64,000 bases of DNA from CAYFZO01 sp965211995 (GTDB lineage Bacteria > Pseudomonadota > Gammaproteobacteria > Poriferisulfidales > Oxydemutatoraceae). The notes below the pieces were generated by a model. It searched no databases, was not told the DNA's origin, and was given only the letters and a program-made list of their open reading frames with translations. The DNA lies in assembly GCA_965211995.1 (NCBI GenBank), contig OZ243040.1, positions 248,001-312,000 of the forward strand, written 5' to 3'. Position 1 is the first letter of the stretch. Each line of letters begins with the position of its first letter. The translations under genes and the position numbers were made by a program. Below are positions 45,381-54,953 of the stretch, one piece after another.

Positions 45381-45968
45381 ATGAAGAGCAAATTCGTTTT
45401 TACTTGCAGGATGGTGTTTCTGGCATTCGCCTTGACCGCCGCGCTGGCTGTGCTGGCGGGGGCGGTGGGCGGTTCTTTCGGCGATCCGCGTGCGGTGGCG
45501 CTCGACGGTTCGACCAAGGCGCCGGAGTTCACCCACGACGAACCGGAGGCGTGGATCAATTCGCAGCCGCTGACGTTGAAAGACCTGCGCGGCGCCGTGG
45601 TGCTGGTCGATTTCTGGACTTTCGACTGCTGGAATTGCTACCGCTCGTTTCCGTGGCTGAAGCAGGTCGAAGCGGCGTACGCGGATCGGGGGCTGCGAGT
45701 CATCGGCGTTCACACGCCCGAGTTTGACCACGAAAAGATCCGTTCCAACATCGTCGAGAAAGTCGGGGAGTTCGGCCTGCACCATCCGGTGATGATCGAC
45801 AACGACTTCTCGTACTGGCGCGCGATGAATAATCGCTATTGGCCGGCGTTCTACCTGATCGACAAGCGCGGGTTCATACGCTCGGTGTTCATAGGCGAGA
45901 CGCACAGCGGCGGCGCGCGCGCCCAAAAAGTGGAGGCGGCGATTGAAAGCCTGCTGGCCGAGAGCTGA
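45381..45968 (+). CDS. Thioredoxin-like membrane-anchored/periplasmic protein
   Basis: The 195-residue protein has an N-terminal hydrophobic segment (VFLAFALTAALAVLAGAV). It also has an AhpC/TlpA-type thioredoxin domain with the CWNC active site in VDFWTFDCWNCYRSFPWL and the cis-proline region RYWPAFYLID. Its sequence around HTPEFDHEKI resembles the C-terminal thioredoxin domain of DipZ-like proteins. A GGAGG site precedes the ATG. It probably reduces or oxidises periplasmic disulfides; the partner is not identified. Confidence 0.88.
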   Translation: MKSKFVFTCRMVFLAFALTAALAVLAGAVGGSFGDPRAVALDGSTKAPEFTHDEPEAWINSQPLTLKDLRGAVVLVDFWTFDCWNCYRSFPWLKQVEAAYADRGLRVIGVHTPEFDHEKIRSNIVEKVGEFGLHHPVMIDNDFSYWRAMNNRYWPAFYLIDKRGFIRSVFIGETHSGGARAQKVEAAIESLLAES

Positions 45969-46014
45969 GCGCTCGCGGCGTGGGTCCGGCCCGTGCGGAT
46001 TGTGCGCGGGTGTT

Positions 46015-46042
46015 TTGAAATTGCCGCCGCTTTATCTATAAT
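46015..46042 (+). promoter_or_regulatory. Sigma70-type promoter for initiator tRNA
   Basis: TTGAAA at 46015-46020 and a perfect TATAAT at 46037-46042 are 16 bases apart, 16 bases before the tRNA 5' end. Confidence 0.75.
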
Positions 46043-46058
46043 GGCGGCGCCTTTCCGG

Positions 46059-46135
46059 TGCGGGGTGGAGCAGTCTGGCAGCTCGTCGGGCTCATAACCC
46101 GAAGGTCGCAGGTTCGAATCCTGCCCCCGCTACCA
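46059..46135 (+). tRNA. tRNA-fMet (CAT), initiator
   Basis: A 77-base cloverleaf with encoded CCA. The acceptor arm pairs GCGGGG with CCCCGC while position 1 stays unpaired (T against T), and the anticodon stem has GGG/CCC flanking CTCATAA. Both are marks of an initiator tRNA. The T arm is GCAGG-TTCGAAT-CCTGC. Confidence 0.95.
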
Positions 46136-46247
46136 ACTTATCCACAGCCCGATTCCTTTATCGGGAATTTACTACCGCTTATCGCCCCCGCCGTCATATC
46201 GGGGTCTCCGTGCATTAGGTTGGCGTTTGCAACCTGTTTGCACGGTC

Positions 46248-46784
46248 ATGCCTCGGATAACGACATATTTACAAGGTGCCAACGCGCCGGGTCGCGCGGC
46301 GGCTGGGTTCGCGCTCTCGCTGGTGTTGGCCGCGGCGACGGCCTGTTCGGGCGGCGGCACGGGCGGAGACGATTCCGCAGCGGACGATAAAACGCAGGCC
46401 GCGGCTCCGGATGGCAGGGGCGGGACGGGCGGCGGCACGGATAAAGACACCGACGCCGACGGCGGGCGGGGCGGCACGCCGGAGATTGACCCCGCCGCGG
46501 TAGATGACGACGCCGGCGATGACGCCGATGATGACACCGACGTCGCGCAGGACGACGCCGGCGATGCCGCAAGCCCCGGAGAGGGGGTTGACCCCGACGC
46601 ATTGATCCGGCGGCTCGACCGTCTCGTTGCCGGCGCCGACGCCCGGATGCTTCGCGCCGGCCTCGCGGTTGACGCGATGCCCGCGGGCCTTTCCTTTGAC
46701 GCGCTCGAAGGCCGGCTGCGGTCGGCGCAGGCGAGTTTGCGCGGGCTGCGCGCCGCGGCGCCCGCCGGGGACGATCCCCGATGA
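46248..46784 (+). CDS. Small acidic lipoprotein preceding the RHS gene
   Basis: The ATG at 46248 gives 178 residues; an ATG seven codons earlier is possible. The N-terminus has a hydrophobic stretch ending in the lipobox-like AAATAC, followed by a Gly/Asp/Thr-rich acidic linker (GGTGGDDSAADDKTQ, DDDAGDDADDDTDV). A short helical domain follows (residues of about 120-170, DALIRRLDRLVAGADARML). The stop overlaps the RHS start (ATGA), so the two are made together and the lipoprotein may help export or display the RHS protein. No family recognised. Confidence 0.7.
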   Translation: MPRITTYLQGANAPGRAAAGFALSLVLAAATACSGGGTGGDDSAADDKTQAAAPDGRGGTGGGTDKDTDADGGRGGTPEIDPAAVDDDAGDDADDDTDVAQDDAGDAASPGEGVDPDALIRRLDRLVAGADARMLRAGLAVDAMPAGLSFDALEGRLRSAQASLRGLRAAAPAGDDPR

Positions 46785-49700
46785 GTTCGCGTCGCGCTCT
46801 CACTGCGACGGCGATGCGCCGCCGCCATAAGTTATGGTTTTTGTGCGCCGTTGCAGCGGCGGCTTTATTGCCGGCGACGCAGCCCCGGGCGGGCGTCGCC
46901 GACGGCGGCGCAAGCGTTGCGGTCGGCGCGACCGCGGCGTCGTTTGCAGTGGATCATCAAGGCGGGGCGGGGTATCGCATCCCGCTCGCCGCGGCGCCCG
47001 GGCCGGGCCGCCTGCAGCCGTCGTTCGCGCTGGCCTACAACAGCCATACCGGCAACGGCCCGCTGGGGGCGGGGTGGACGATAGAGGGCTTGTCGGCGAT
47101 CCACCGCTGCGCGGCGATTGCGCCTTTGCACGGCCGCCGCGGGCGGGTGAACCTGGACGCCGGCGACCGTCTTTGCATCGACGGGCGCTTCCTCGCGCCG
47201 GTGGACGCCGCCGCGTCACCGCTGCAAAGCCGCGAGTTGCGCACGCGCGTCGAGAGTTTTACTAAAGTCACGGCCCGCCCGGCGGCGGCCGGTGGCGGCT
47301 TTACCGCGCACACCCGCGACGGAAACGTCGTCACTTACGGCGACGGCGCCAACTCCCGGATCGAGGTCGGCGGCGGGCGCACGTTCTCCTGGCTGCTGAG
47401 CAAGATCACCGACCGCGCGGGCAACGAATTGCACGTGCGCTACGCCGAGTTCGGCAACGAGCGCCACGTCGAGCGCATTGACTACGGCGTGGCTTCGATG
47501 TCGTTTGAATACGAGCCGCGCGCCGACGCGACCACCGCGTATCTCGCGGGCACGGCGTTTCCGCTGACGCAGCGTCTCGTGCGCATCGCCGCGCACTCGG
47601 GCGAGCGCCGCGTCAGGGAATACCGGCTCGCATACGAAAGTTTCAGCGAGGTGCGCCCCGCGCGCCTTGCGGCGGTGACCGAATGTGCCGAGGACGGCGC
47701 GTGCCTGCGCCCGACCGTGTTCGGGTGGCGGCCGTCGCCGGCGTTCGAGTTGCTCGACTGGGGCGTCGTCGCGCACCCCGGCGACGCCGCGGGCGAGTAC
47801 CGCCGCTACCGTCCGGGCGACTTCAACGGCGACGGCCTCACCGACGTCTATGAGATCCACGCGCACGGCGGCGATTACGACGCGATCCGGATCAACCTCG
47901 GCGACGGCTCTTTCGACAGCGTGCCGGGGCCGTGGACCGAGTTGCGCAACGCCGGCGACCTCGCGAATTTTCACTTCGCCGACTTCAACGGCGACGGCCT
48001 CACCGACGTTTATCAATTCCGTTACCGCGACGCCTACGACCGGCTGTATCTGACCCGCCTGTCGCAGGGCTCCCTGTCGTTCGACGAAGTCGCGGGCATT
48101 GACTCGGGCACGGCCGCCGCCCCCGCCGTCGCCAAAGGCTGCGTTCACCGCGACTGCCTGCGGTTCGGGGACTTCGACGGCGACGGCGACACCGACGTGT
48201 ACCGCATCCGCCACAACGGCGCGGCCGCGCTGACCGACGAAGTGCATTTGTCGCGCGGCGACGGCACTTACGAGTTGGTCGCCGGCCTCGACGGCGGCGC
48301 CGACCGCGACGAGACGCGCGCGGCGGCGCAGGTCGGGCGCCTCAAGACCGGCGACTTCAACGGCGACGGCGTCACCGACCTCTACCGCGTGCGCGACGGC
48401 GCCGACGCCGCGGCCGCCGCCCGCGACGACATCTACCTGAACATGCGCCCCGGCGAGTACCGGCGCATCGCCGGCATCCCAACGAATTTCAATTTCCGCA
48501 CCATGAACCACGCGCAATTGCTCAGGGTCAGGTTCGGGGACTTCAACGGCGACGGTCTCACCGACGTTCACTACGCGCCCCCGGGCGGTGCGCCGGACCA
48601 AGTGCATCTGTCGCGCGGCGACGGGCGCTACGAGTTGATCGCGGCGCCGAGTTTTCCCGAAGCCTCCGGCGACGACGGCTTGCGGGCGAGTCTGTCGCGC
48701 CTCAGGCTCGCCGACTTCAACGGCGACGGCAAAACCGACGTCTATTACATGACGGGCGGGTCGCGCCCCGACGACGTTTATCTCGCGGCGGCCGCCGGCT
48801 GGAGCCTGCGCGAGGGCGTCACCATCGGCCTGAGCCGCGGTTATCAAGAACAGTTGAGGCGCATCGGGCACGTGCATCTCGGCGACTTCAACGGCGACGG
48901 CGCGGTTGATCTTTACCATCTCGAAGACGCGCGCACGGGCGCGGCGCGGATCTACGCGGCGCGCGGGCAGATCAACCTGATCGGCTCGATCACCGACGGC
49001 CTGAGTCACGACCTGGGCGCCGGCATTAACGTCGCTTACGCGCTGCTGACCGAGGCGTCGGTGCACGCGCCCGCCGCGCACACCGCCCCCGCCGCGGTGC
49101 GCACGCCGCCCGCGATCCGGGTCGTCGCCGCGGTCGAAGCCCGCGCCTACACCGGCGCCGGCGCCGCGGAAACCCGCCGCGAACGCCACCGCTACGGCGG
49201 CGCCGTCAGCGACCCGTCCGGCTTCGGCTTTCTCGGTTTCGCGTGGCGGGAAGTGCACGACGTCGGCCGGCAACTGATCACGCGCACGCTTTACTCGCAG
49301 GCGTTTCCCCATTTCGGTGCGGTGCTCGAGCAGACCACCGCGCCCGCGGAAGGGCCGCCGCTGTCGGTGTCGCGCATGGAGTACGCGACGCTCGAACTGA
49401 ACGACGGCCGCACCGTTTTCCCGTACCTGCGGCGCACGCAGTCGCGGCGCTACGAACTCGGCGGCGCGTTCGTGTCGGCGACGACGACTTCGTTCTCCGG
49501 CTACGACGAGTACGGCAACGTCGGGACGGTCGAAACCCTGAGCGAAGACGACCACCGCGATTTCAGCCGGGTCGCGCACTATGAATATCTCAACGACCGC
49601 GAACGCTGGCTGCTCGGTTTGCGCGTCCGTGTCCGTACGCTGGACCGCGGCCTTCCCGCCGACGTCGCGCGCACCGCGGAGTTTGAATACGACCCCGGCA

Positions 49701-52700
49701 CCGGGTTTTTGCTCGCCGAGACGACCGCGCCCGGCAACCCGCTCGCCGTGACCCGGCGCTACGAGTACGACGCCTTCGGCAACCGCGTCGCCGAGCACGC
49801 CGCACCGGCGTCGCCGGCGCGCGCCGTCGTCGTGCGCCGGGAATACGACGACACCGGGCGGTTCGCGGTGCGCGTGGTCAACCCCGAGGGGCACGCGGCC
49901 GCGCACGCGTACGACGAGCGCTTCGGCCGCGCGGTGCTGAGCGTGGACGCGAACGGCCTCGCGACGCGGCGCGAGTACGACGGCTGGGGCCGGCTGGTCG
50001 GCGAACGCCGCGCCGACGGGACGCACACGACGATCACGCGGACTTACGACCTGCCCGAGGAGGCGCCGCCGGGCGGTGTTTACGCGGTGCTTGAGGAAAC
50101 CGCCGGGCGTCCGCTCAAGCGCACTTTATATGACGCGCTCGGGCGCGTGGTCGGCGTCCGCACCGTCGGTTTCGACGGGCGCGTCTTGCTGGAGGAGCGC
50201 GAATACGACCGCTACGGCCGCGCGACGCGCATCTCGCTGCCGCATCACGGCGGCGAACGCGCCGACTGGGTCGAGCGCCGCTACGACCGCCTGGATCGCC
50301 TGCTCGAGGAGAGTTCGCCGTTGATAGACGGTGCGGTGACGGTGCGCCGGTTCGACTACCGCGGGCTTGCGGCCGAGCACACCGACGAGTTGGGGCGGGT
50401 AAAGGTCATCACGCGCGACGCGCTCGGGCGCGTGGTCGGCGTCGCCGAACCGATGGGGTCGGAGATGTCGTTTGCATACGACCCGGCGGGGCGCATGGTC
50501 AAGGCGACCGACGCGCACGGCAACGAGACCGTGATGGAATACGACGTCTTCGGCAACCGCGTGCGCATCGTCCATCCCGGCGGGCGCTCGCAGAGCTTCG
50601 CCTACGACGCGTTCGGGCGCGTCGTCCGTACCGTTGACGCCGCCGGCGCCGAGCGGCGCATGGCGTACGACCGCCTCGGGCGCCTGACCGAGCGCGGCGG
50701 GCCGGAGGGTACGGCACGCTGGTCTTACGACGCCTCCGAGCACGGCGTCGGCAAGTTGTCACAGGAGTTCTACGGCGGCCACGCGCGCGGGTTCCGCTAC
50801 GACCGCGCCGGGCGGCTGGCGGCAATCGAAGACCACCGCGGCTACGTGACCGCGATGACCTACGCCGGCGGACGGCTGCGGGAAATCCGCTATCCGCGCG
50901 GCTTCGTCGTCGAGCGCCGCTACAACGAGCACGGCTATTTGTCCGCGGTGCGCAGCCCGGTCTTTGAAACCGGCGACTTCAGCACCGCGCCCGCGCTGGC
51001 GGAAATGCGCAGCGAGGACTTGTACCGGGGCAAGGCTGAAGAATACGCAAGCCGCGCGTCGTTTTACAGGCGCTGGGCGGCGCGGCTCGACACCGCGGAC
51101 GGCGCCGCCCTGGCGCACCGCCTGAACCACGTGGCCGCCGAACTCGAACGCGCCGCCGCGCGGCTCGACGAGCGAGCGCCGGACGCGCCCGCGGCGGCGT
51201 ATTGCGAGCACGCGGTATTCGCCAAACTGACGCGCGCCGCAGGGCTGCTCGGGGACGCCGGCGAGGCGGGCGTGCAGTTGCGGCTGCGCCCGTCCGGCGG
51301 CACGCCGGTCAAACGGCGGATGTACGCGCGCCTGGCGCTTTCCGCGCGCCTGCTTGACGAAGCGCAGGCTTGTTTGTCGGTGACGCCGCCGGCGGGCGCC
51401 CGTCCGGCGGCGCGCGACGAGCACGTCTATTACTGGCGCGCGCTCGCGCAGGACACGGTGGGCAGGGTCGTGTCCGAGCGCACCGGCGACGGCTGGCTGA
51501 CCGCGCGCCGCTACCACACCGGCAACGGCTACTTGCAGCGGATCAGCAGCAGCGCCGGCGCCGGCCGCAAACTGCGCCACCTTGTTTATGATTACGACGA
51601 AGCCGACAACCTGATGGTGCGCAGCGATCGCGTCCAGCAGGTTTCGGAGCACTTCGGCTACGACGACCTCGACCGCGTCACCGCCGCGGTGGTGCTTGGC
51701 GAGAGCGACCACGACGACTACAACAAGATCAGTTTCTACCGCTACGACGCGCTCGGCAATCTCGCTTTCTCTTCCGCCGCGGGCGCCTACGTCTACACCG
51801 CCGACGCGCCCCACGCGGCGGCGTGGATCGGCGACGACGCCTACGCCTACGACGCCGCGGGCAACGTGGTCGGTGCGCCGGGATTCACGGGCGGGTGGTT
51901 TTCATTCGGCAAGCCCGAGTTTTTGGAAACCGCGGACGGCAACCGCGTCGAGTTCGCCTATGACGCGAACGGCAACCGCGTCTCCAAGCGCGCGGCGAGC
52001 GGCGACGTTGTGCATTACCACGGCAAACTCTATGAAAGGACGTTCACCGCCGCCGGTGCGGTCGAGCACCGCTACTACATCTACGCCGGCGACCGGCTGG
52101 TCGCGGTCCGTTACGACAAAGAAGACGGCCCCCGCGTCGGCCGCCGGCTGCGCTACCTGCACCACGACGCGTTGGGCTCGGTGGATACGCTCAGCGACGA
52201 CGCGGGCGAGGTCGTCGCGCGCCTGAGTTACACGCCGTTCGGCGAGCGCCGCGCGAGCGACTGGCGCGGGCCGGGGTCGCCGCGCCTGCCGGCGCTGGTC
52301 AACCGCGGCTTCACCGGCCACGAGCATCTCGACGAGGTGGGGCTGATACATATGAACGGGCGCATCTACGACCCGCGCGTCGGCCGCTTTCTGAGTCCCG
52401 ACCCGTACGTGCCGTCGCCGCTGTCGGCGCAAAGTTACAACCGCTACAGTTACGCGCTGAACAACCCGATGAGATTCACCGATCCCAGCGGGTTTTTCCT
52501 GAAGCGGGTGTTCAAGGGAATCAGGCGCGTGGTCAGAAAGGCGGTGCGTTTCGTCAGGAGCAACGCACGGGTCATCACGGCGGTCGCCGTCGGTTATTAC
52601 GCCGGCGTGTGGGCGTCGAACGCGGTGGTCAAGTCGGCGGCGGCGAAGTTGGCGGGGCCTTCGGGCGGCGTCCTGAGCGGCGCTCATCTCAAGGCGTATC

Positions 52701-53374
52701 ACGCCGCGGTGGTGCGCGGCGCGGTCGTCGGCGGCGCGGTGTCGGGCGGCGTCAGCAGCGCGCTTGTCGGCGGCGACGCGCGCGCGGTTTTGGCAAACGC
52801 CGTCGGCGGCGGCGTGCTGGGGAAGGTCGGCGTCGCCGCCGGCGGGCAATGGGGCGCACGGCGGGTGCTGTCATCGGCGGTGGTCAACGGCGCGACGGCC
52901 GCGGCCGCGGGCGGCAGTTTTCGCAACGCGGCGCTGTCGAGTTTGCAGTGGGGCGGCTTGCGCTACGCCGCCGCGGCGATGCGCCGGGCGATGGTCGCGC
53001 AGTCGCTGCTGAATCCCGACAACGCGAGCGGCTTGAGCAAAGGGTTCTTCGGCGACAACTTCAAACTCGGCGGCGGGCGTTACAACGTGAACGGCGGCGG
53101 CCCGAGTCCGCTCGGCGGCCATCAGGGCGGGCCGGGGGAATTGTTCGGCGCGCCGTACGCGCCCGATTCGCTGTGGGACCGGGTGGTCGAAGCCTACGCC
53201 GGGCCGCACGATTACCTCAACAGTTTTTATTGGTACGACGCGGGCGGCAACATCAAAAGCCACTTGGGTTCGTTTCAGCGCCACGTCGGCGAAGTGCTTA
53301 ACGGCGTCAACGTGTTCGTCGCCACGCCGTTTGCCGCGGCGGCGCTGACGCCGGATTACGCGCACGCCTTGTGA
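46781..53374 (+). CDS. SpvB/FG-GAP/RHS-repeat secreted protein
   Basis: The 2197-residue protein has a signal peptide-like start (HKLWFLCAVAAAALLPATQPRA) and an SpvB-like N-terminal domain (LPAAAPGPGRLQPSFALAYN-type, GPLGAGWTIEGLSAIHRC). At about residues 347-710 are six FG-GAP/VCBS-type calcium-binding loops (DFNGDGLTDVY). A long RHS/YD-repeat region follows (YDALGRV, YDRYGRATRI, YDAFGNR and others, about 950-1830). The RHS core ends GLIHMNGRIYDPRVGRFLSPDPY near residue 1870. The variable C-terminus is 290 residues: a basic segment, a Gly/Ala-rich hydrophobic region (VVGGAVSGGVSSALVGG) and a terminal domain (YAGPHDYLNSFYWYDAGGNI). RHS shells encapsulate C-terminal toxins in related proteins; no known toxin motif is recognised here. 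Confidence 0.88.
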   Translation: MSSRRALTATAMRRRHKLWFLCAVAAAALLPATQPRAGVADGGASVAVGATAASFAVDHQGGAGYRIPLAAAPGPGRLQPSFALAYNSHTGNGPLGAGWTIEGLSAIHRCAAIAPLHGRRGRVNLDAGDRLCIDGRFLAPVDAAASPLQSRELRTRVESFTKVTARPAAAGGGFTAHTRDGNVVTYGDGANSRIEVGGGRTFSWLLSKITDRAGNELHVRYAEFGNERHVERIDYGVASMSFEYEPRADATTAYLAGTAFPLTQRLVRIAAHSGERRVREYRLAYESFSEVRPARLAAVTECAEDGACLRPTVFGWRPSPAFELLDWGVVAHPGDAAGEYRRYRPGDFNGDGLTDVYEIHAHGGDYDAIRINLGDGSFDSVPGPWTELRNAGDLANFHFADFNGDGLTDVYQFRYRDAYDRLYLTRLSQGSLSFDEVAGIDSGTAAAPAVAKGCVHRDCLRFGDFDGDGDTDVYRIRHNGAAALTDEVHLSRGDGTYELVAGLDGGADRDETRAAAQVGRLKTGDFNGDGVTDLYRVRDGADAAAAARDDIYLNMRPGEYRRIAGIPTNFNFRTMNHAQLLRVRFGDFNGDGLTDVHYAPPGGAPDQVHLSRGDGRYELIAAPSFPEASGDDGLRASLSRLRLADFNGDGKTDVYYMTGGSRPDDVYLAAAAGWSLREGVTIGLSRGYQEQLRRIGHVHLGDFNGDGAVDLYHLEDARTGAARIYAARGQINLIGSITDGLSHDLGAGINVAYALLTEASVHAPAAHTAPAAVRTPPAIRVVAAVEARAYTGAGAAETRRERHRYGGAVSDPSGFGFLGFAWREVHDVGRQLITRTLYSQAFPHFGAVLEQTTAPAEGPPLSVSRMEYATLELNDGRTVFPYLRRTQSRRYELGGAFVSATTTSFSGYDEYGNVGTVETLSEDDHRDFSRVAHYEYLNDRERWLLGLRVRVRTLDRGLPADVARTAEFEYDPGTGFLLAETTAPGNPLAVTRRYEYDAFGNRVAEHAAPASPARAVVVRREYDDTGRFAVRVVNPEGHAAAHAYDERFGRAVLSVDANGLATRREYDGWGRLVGERRADGTHTTITRTYDLPEEAPPGGVYAVLEETAGRPLKRTLYDALGRVVGVRTVGFDGRVLLEEREYDRYGRATRISLPHHGGERADWVERRYDRLDRLLEESSPLIDGAVTVRRFDYRGLAAEHTDELGRVKVITRDALGRVVGVAEPMGSEMSFAYDPAGRMVKATDAHGNETVMEYDVFGNRVRIVHPGGRSQSFAYDAFGRVVRTVDAAGAERRMAYDRLGRLTERGGPEGTARWSYDASEHGVGKLSQEFYGGHARGFRYDRAGRLAAIEDHRGYVTAMTYAGGRLREIRYPRGFVVERRYNEHGYLSAVRSPVFETGDFSTAPALAEMRSEDLYRGKAEEYASRASFYRRWAARLDTADGAALAHRLNHVAAELERAAARLDERAPDAPAAAYCEHAVFAKLTRAAGLLGDAGEAGVQLRLRPSGGTPVKRRMYARLALSARLLDEAQACLSVTPPAGARPAARDEHVYYWRALAQDTVGRVVSERTGDGWLTARRYHTGNGYLQRISSSAGAGRKLRHLVYDYDEADNLMVRSDRVQQVSEHFGYDDLDRVTAAVVLGESDHDDYNKISFYRYDALGNLAFSSAAGAYVYTADAPHAAAWIGDDAYAYDAAGNVVGAPGFTGGWFSFGKPEFLETADGNRVEFAYDANGNRVSKRAASGDVVHYHGKLYERTFTAAGAVEHRYYIYAGDRLVAVRYDKEDGPRVGRRLRYLHHDALGSVDTLSDDAGEVVARLSYTPFGERRASDWRGPGSPRLPALVNRGFTGHEHLDEVGLIHMNGRIYDPRVGRFLSPDPYVPSPLSAQSYNRYSYALNNPMRFTDPSGFFLKRVFKGIRRVVRKAVRFVRSNARVITAVAVGYYAGVWASNAVVKSAAAKLAGPSGGVLSGAHLKAYHAAVVRGAVVGGAVSGGVSSALVGGDARAVLANAVGGGVLGKVGVAAGGQWGARRVLSSAVVNGATAAAAGGSFRNAALSSLQWGGLRYAAAAMRRAMVAQSLLNPDNASGLSKGFFGDNFKLGGGRYNVNGGGPSPLGGHQGGPGELFGAPYAPDSLWDRVVEAYAGPHDYLNSFYWYDAGGNIKSHLGSFQRHVGEVLNGVNVFVATPFAAAALTPDYAHAL

Positions 53375-53560
53375 GGTTCGGCCTCGCTTTGCGGGTTAAG
53401 CCGGTGCGGTGCTCAACGGCGTCAACGTGTTCGCCGCCGCGCCGTTTGCCGCGGTGGCGCTGACGCCGGATTACGCGCACGCCTTGCGAGGTTCGGCCTC
53501 GCCTTGCGGGTTAAGCCGATGCGGTGCTCAACGGCGTCAACGTGTCGTCGCCGCGCCGTT
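53294..53560 (+). repeat. 115-bp tandem echoes of the RHS gene 3' end
   Basis: The last 81 bases of the gene plus 34 bases of flank recur with starts at 53294 (original), 53409 and 53524 (partial). Each begins gtgct(t/c)aacggcgtcaacg. The first echo still encodes LNGVNVFAAAPFAAVALTPD, but its stop codon has become CGA. Confidence 0.85.
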
Positions 53561-53872
53561 CGCCGCGGCGAGCGGCAGTCGGTCGGGGTCGGTCAAGCAC
53601 GCCGCTTTCGCCCGGGCGGATTGCTTCGCCGGCGGGGCCTCAGACTTTTCACCTTGCGTAGCGACGCTGAACGGCGCCTCCGGCGGCGGGTATTCGTGCA
53701 CTTCGGTGCCGCCGGCGGCGCCGTGTTTTGCGTGAGTTGCGAGCACTGTTTTCCGCTGCGCCGGTGATTGAAAACGCCTGCCGCGGGGCGGCGTAAAAGC
53801 GGCGTTTCCGGTGATATAATTTTTCCGATAAGCGTTTATCTTGAGGAAAGCCAAGCCCGTGAGGAAGCAGCC
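53375..53872. other. Gene-free region after the RHS gene
   Basis: The left 190 bp is made of the RHS 3' echoes. In the rest I see no credible gene; an open frame of 108 codons from 53409 is only the continuation of the echo. A TATAAT box at 53815-53820 may serve the next gene. Confidence 0.5.
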
Positions 53873-54337
53873 ATGAATGGAGATAAAGAGCACAAACGGC
53901 GGAGATACGAGCGCATACTTGAAGGCGTTGGCGTGCTTGTCGTTGTTGCGGTGATCACCGGCGGCGGCGCGGTTATCTTTCAGACATCCAACACGATGGC
54001 GGAAACCCAGGCACGCCTGAGCAAGGTGGAGAAGTTCAATGAGGACTTCAGTAAAGAGATTAGAGCGGACGTGAAAATTATGCGAGAAGATATTGTAGAA
54101 CTCAAAGGCGACATAAGAGTCATTACGAGCCGGGTGGAGAGGCTTCAAACCGACGTAAGCAGTTTGAACCTTAGGATGGATAATTTGGAAACCCAGATGG
54201 GCGAGGTGAAGATCCAAATAAGTGAGGTGAAAATCCAGGTGGGCGAAATGAAAACCCAGGTGGGCGAGGTGAAAACCCAAATGGGCGAGGTGAATAGCAA
54301 ACTCGACCGGTTGCTGGCCAGGAAAGAGGGCACATAA
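53873..54337 (+). CDS. N-terminally anchored coiled-coil protein
   Basis: The ATG at 53873 is preceded by GAGGAAG and gives 154 residues. A basic N-terminus (KEHKRRRYERIL) is followed by one membrane helix (GVGVLVVVAVITGGGAVIF), then a coiled coil. The C-terminal part consists of near-perfect 7-residue units (QMGEVKI, QISEVKI, QVGEMKT, QVGEVKT). Function unknown. It is the third anchored coiled-coil protein of the window, here with reversed topology (anchor first). Confidence 0.7.
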   Translation: MNGDKEHKRRRYERILEGVGVLVVVAVITGGGAVIFQTSNTMAETQARLSKVEKFNEDFSKEIRADVKIMREDIVELKGDIRVITSRVERLQTDVSSLNLRMDNLETQMGEVKIQISEVKIQVGEMKTQVGEVKTQMGEVNSKLDRLLARKEGT

Positions 54338-54359
54338 ACTTCAAGTCCCCGTCGTGGGG

Positions 54360-54459
54360 TTCCGCAACACCGGGTAGTATCAGCCGGCGCTGTCGCTGCG
54401 GTTTGCCGTACAATCCCTGCTGATGACCCGCAGTGCCGTAGGTGGTGGACTCGTACAGT
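54360..54459 (+). repeat. Left member of a 100-bp direct repeat flanking the DUF1640 gene
   Basis: The sequence ttccgcaacaccggg to ggactcgtacag, including cagccggcgctgtcgctgcg, recurs in diverged form at 54954-55055 on the far side of the DUF1640 gene. Confidence 0.65.
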
Positions 54460-54486
54460 CAGTGGTATCCGGGCGGTGCGGAGGTT

Positions 54487-54750
54487 ATGGCCGACGTGAT
54501 GAACGAAGCAATTGCATTTGACACGCACAGATTTGTCAAACATCTGACGGCAGGCGGTTTTACCGAGAAGCAGGCCGAGATCCTTGCCGAGGAGCAGGTG
54601 AATCTGATCAACAGCAATTTGGCGACCAAGGCCGACATTGCGGCGCTGAAATCTGATCTTGAAGCGGTCAAAGCCGATCTGTTGAAATGGATGCTCGGTG
54701 CGATGATCGCTCAAGGCGGATTGATCGTCGCCCTTGTCAGGTTGCCGTAA
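54487..54750 (+). CDS. DUF1640 family coiled-coil membrane protein
   Basis: The ATG at 54487 gives 87 residues; ATG at 54499 is an alternative with better spacing from GGAGG. IAFDTHRFVKHLTAGGFTEKQAEILAEEQ and LATKADIAALKSDLEAVKADLLKW are typical of DUF1640 (PF07798). A C-terminal hydrophobic helix (MLGAMIAQGGLIVALVRL) anchors it. The eukaryotic relatives are the mitochondrial CCDC90/MCUR1-like proteins; the bacterial function is not known. It is bracketed by a 100-bp direct repeat. Confidence 0.82.
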   Translation: MADVMNEAIAFDTHRFVKHLTAGGFTEKQAEILAEEQVNLINSNLATKADIAALKSDLEAVKADLLKWMLGAMIAQGGLIVALVRLP

Positions 54751-54953
54751 TCGGCTGTTTATGTCCGGGTGTTTATGTATGGGGCGTTGACCGAAGATGT
54801 CGGATGATGCGGCGCGACGGTGCGGATTGAATAACGAGATGGATGGCGTGGCGGATGACTGCAATACGACGGCGAAAGTTGCGGGGCGGCGCCGAGCGGG
54901 CGTGGCCGCCCACCGGCGTGGGCACATTCAATCGCGCGTGCGGGCGAGTGATG

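Noticed and set aside
47216..50026. 936-codon minus-strand frame across the RHS gene
   Set aside because: Arg/Ala/Val-rich antisense of a strongly recognisable SpvB/FG-GAP/RHS coding sequence.
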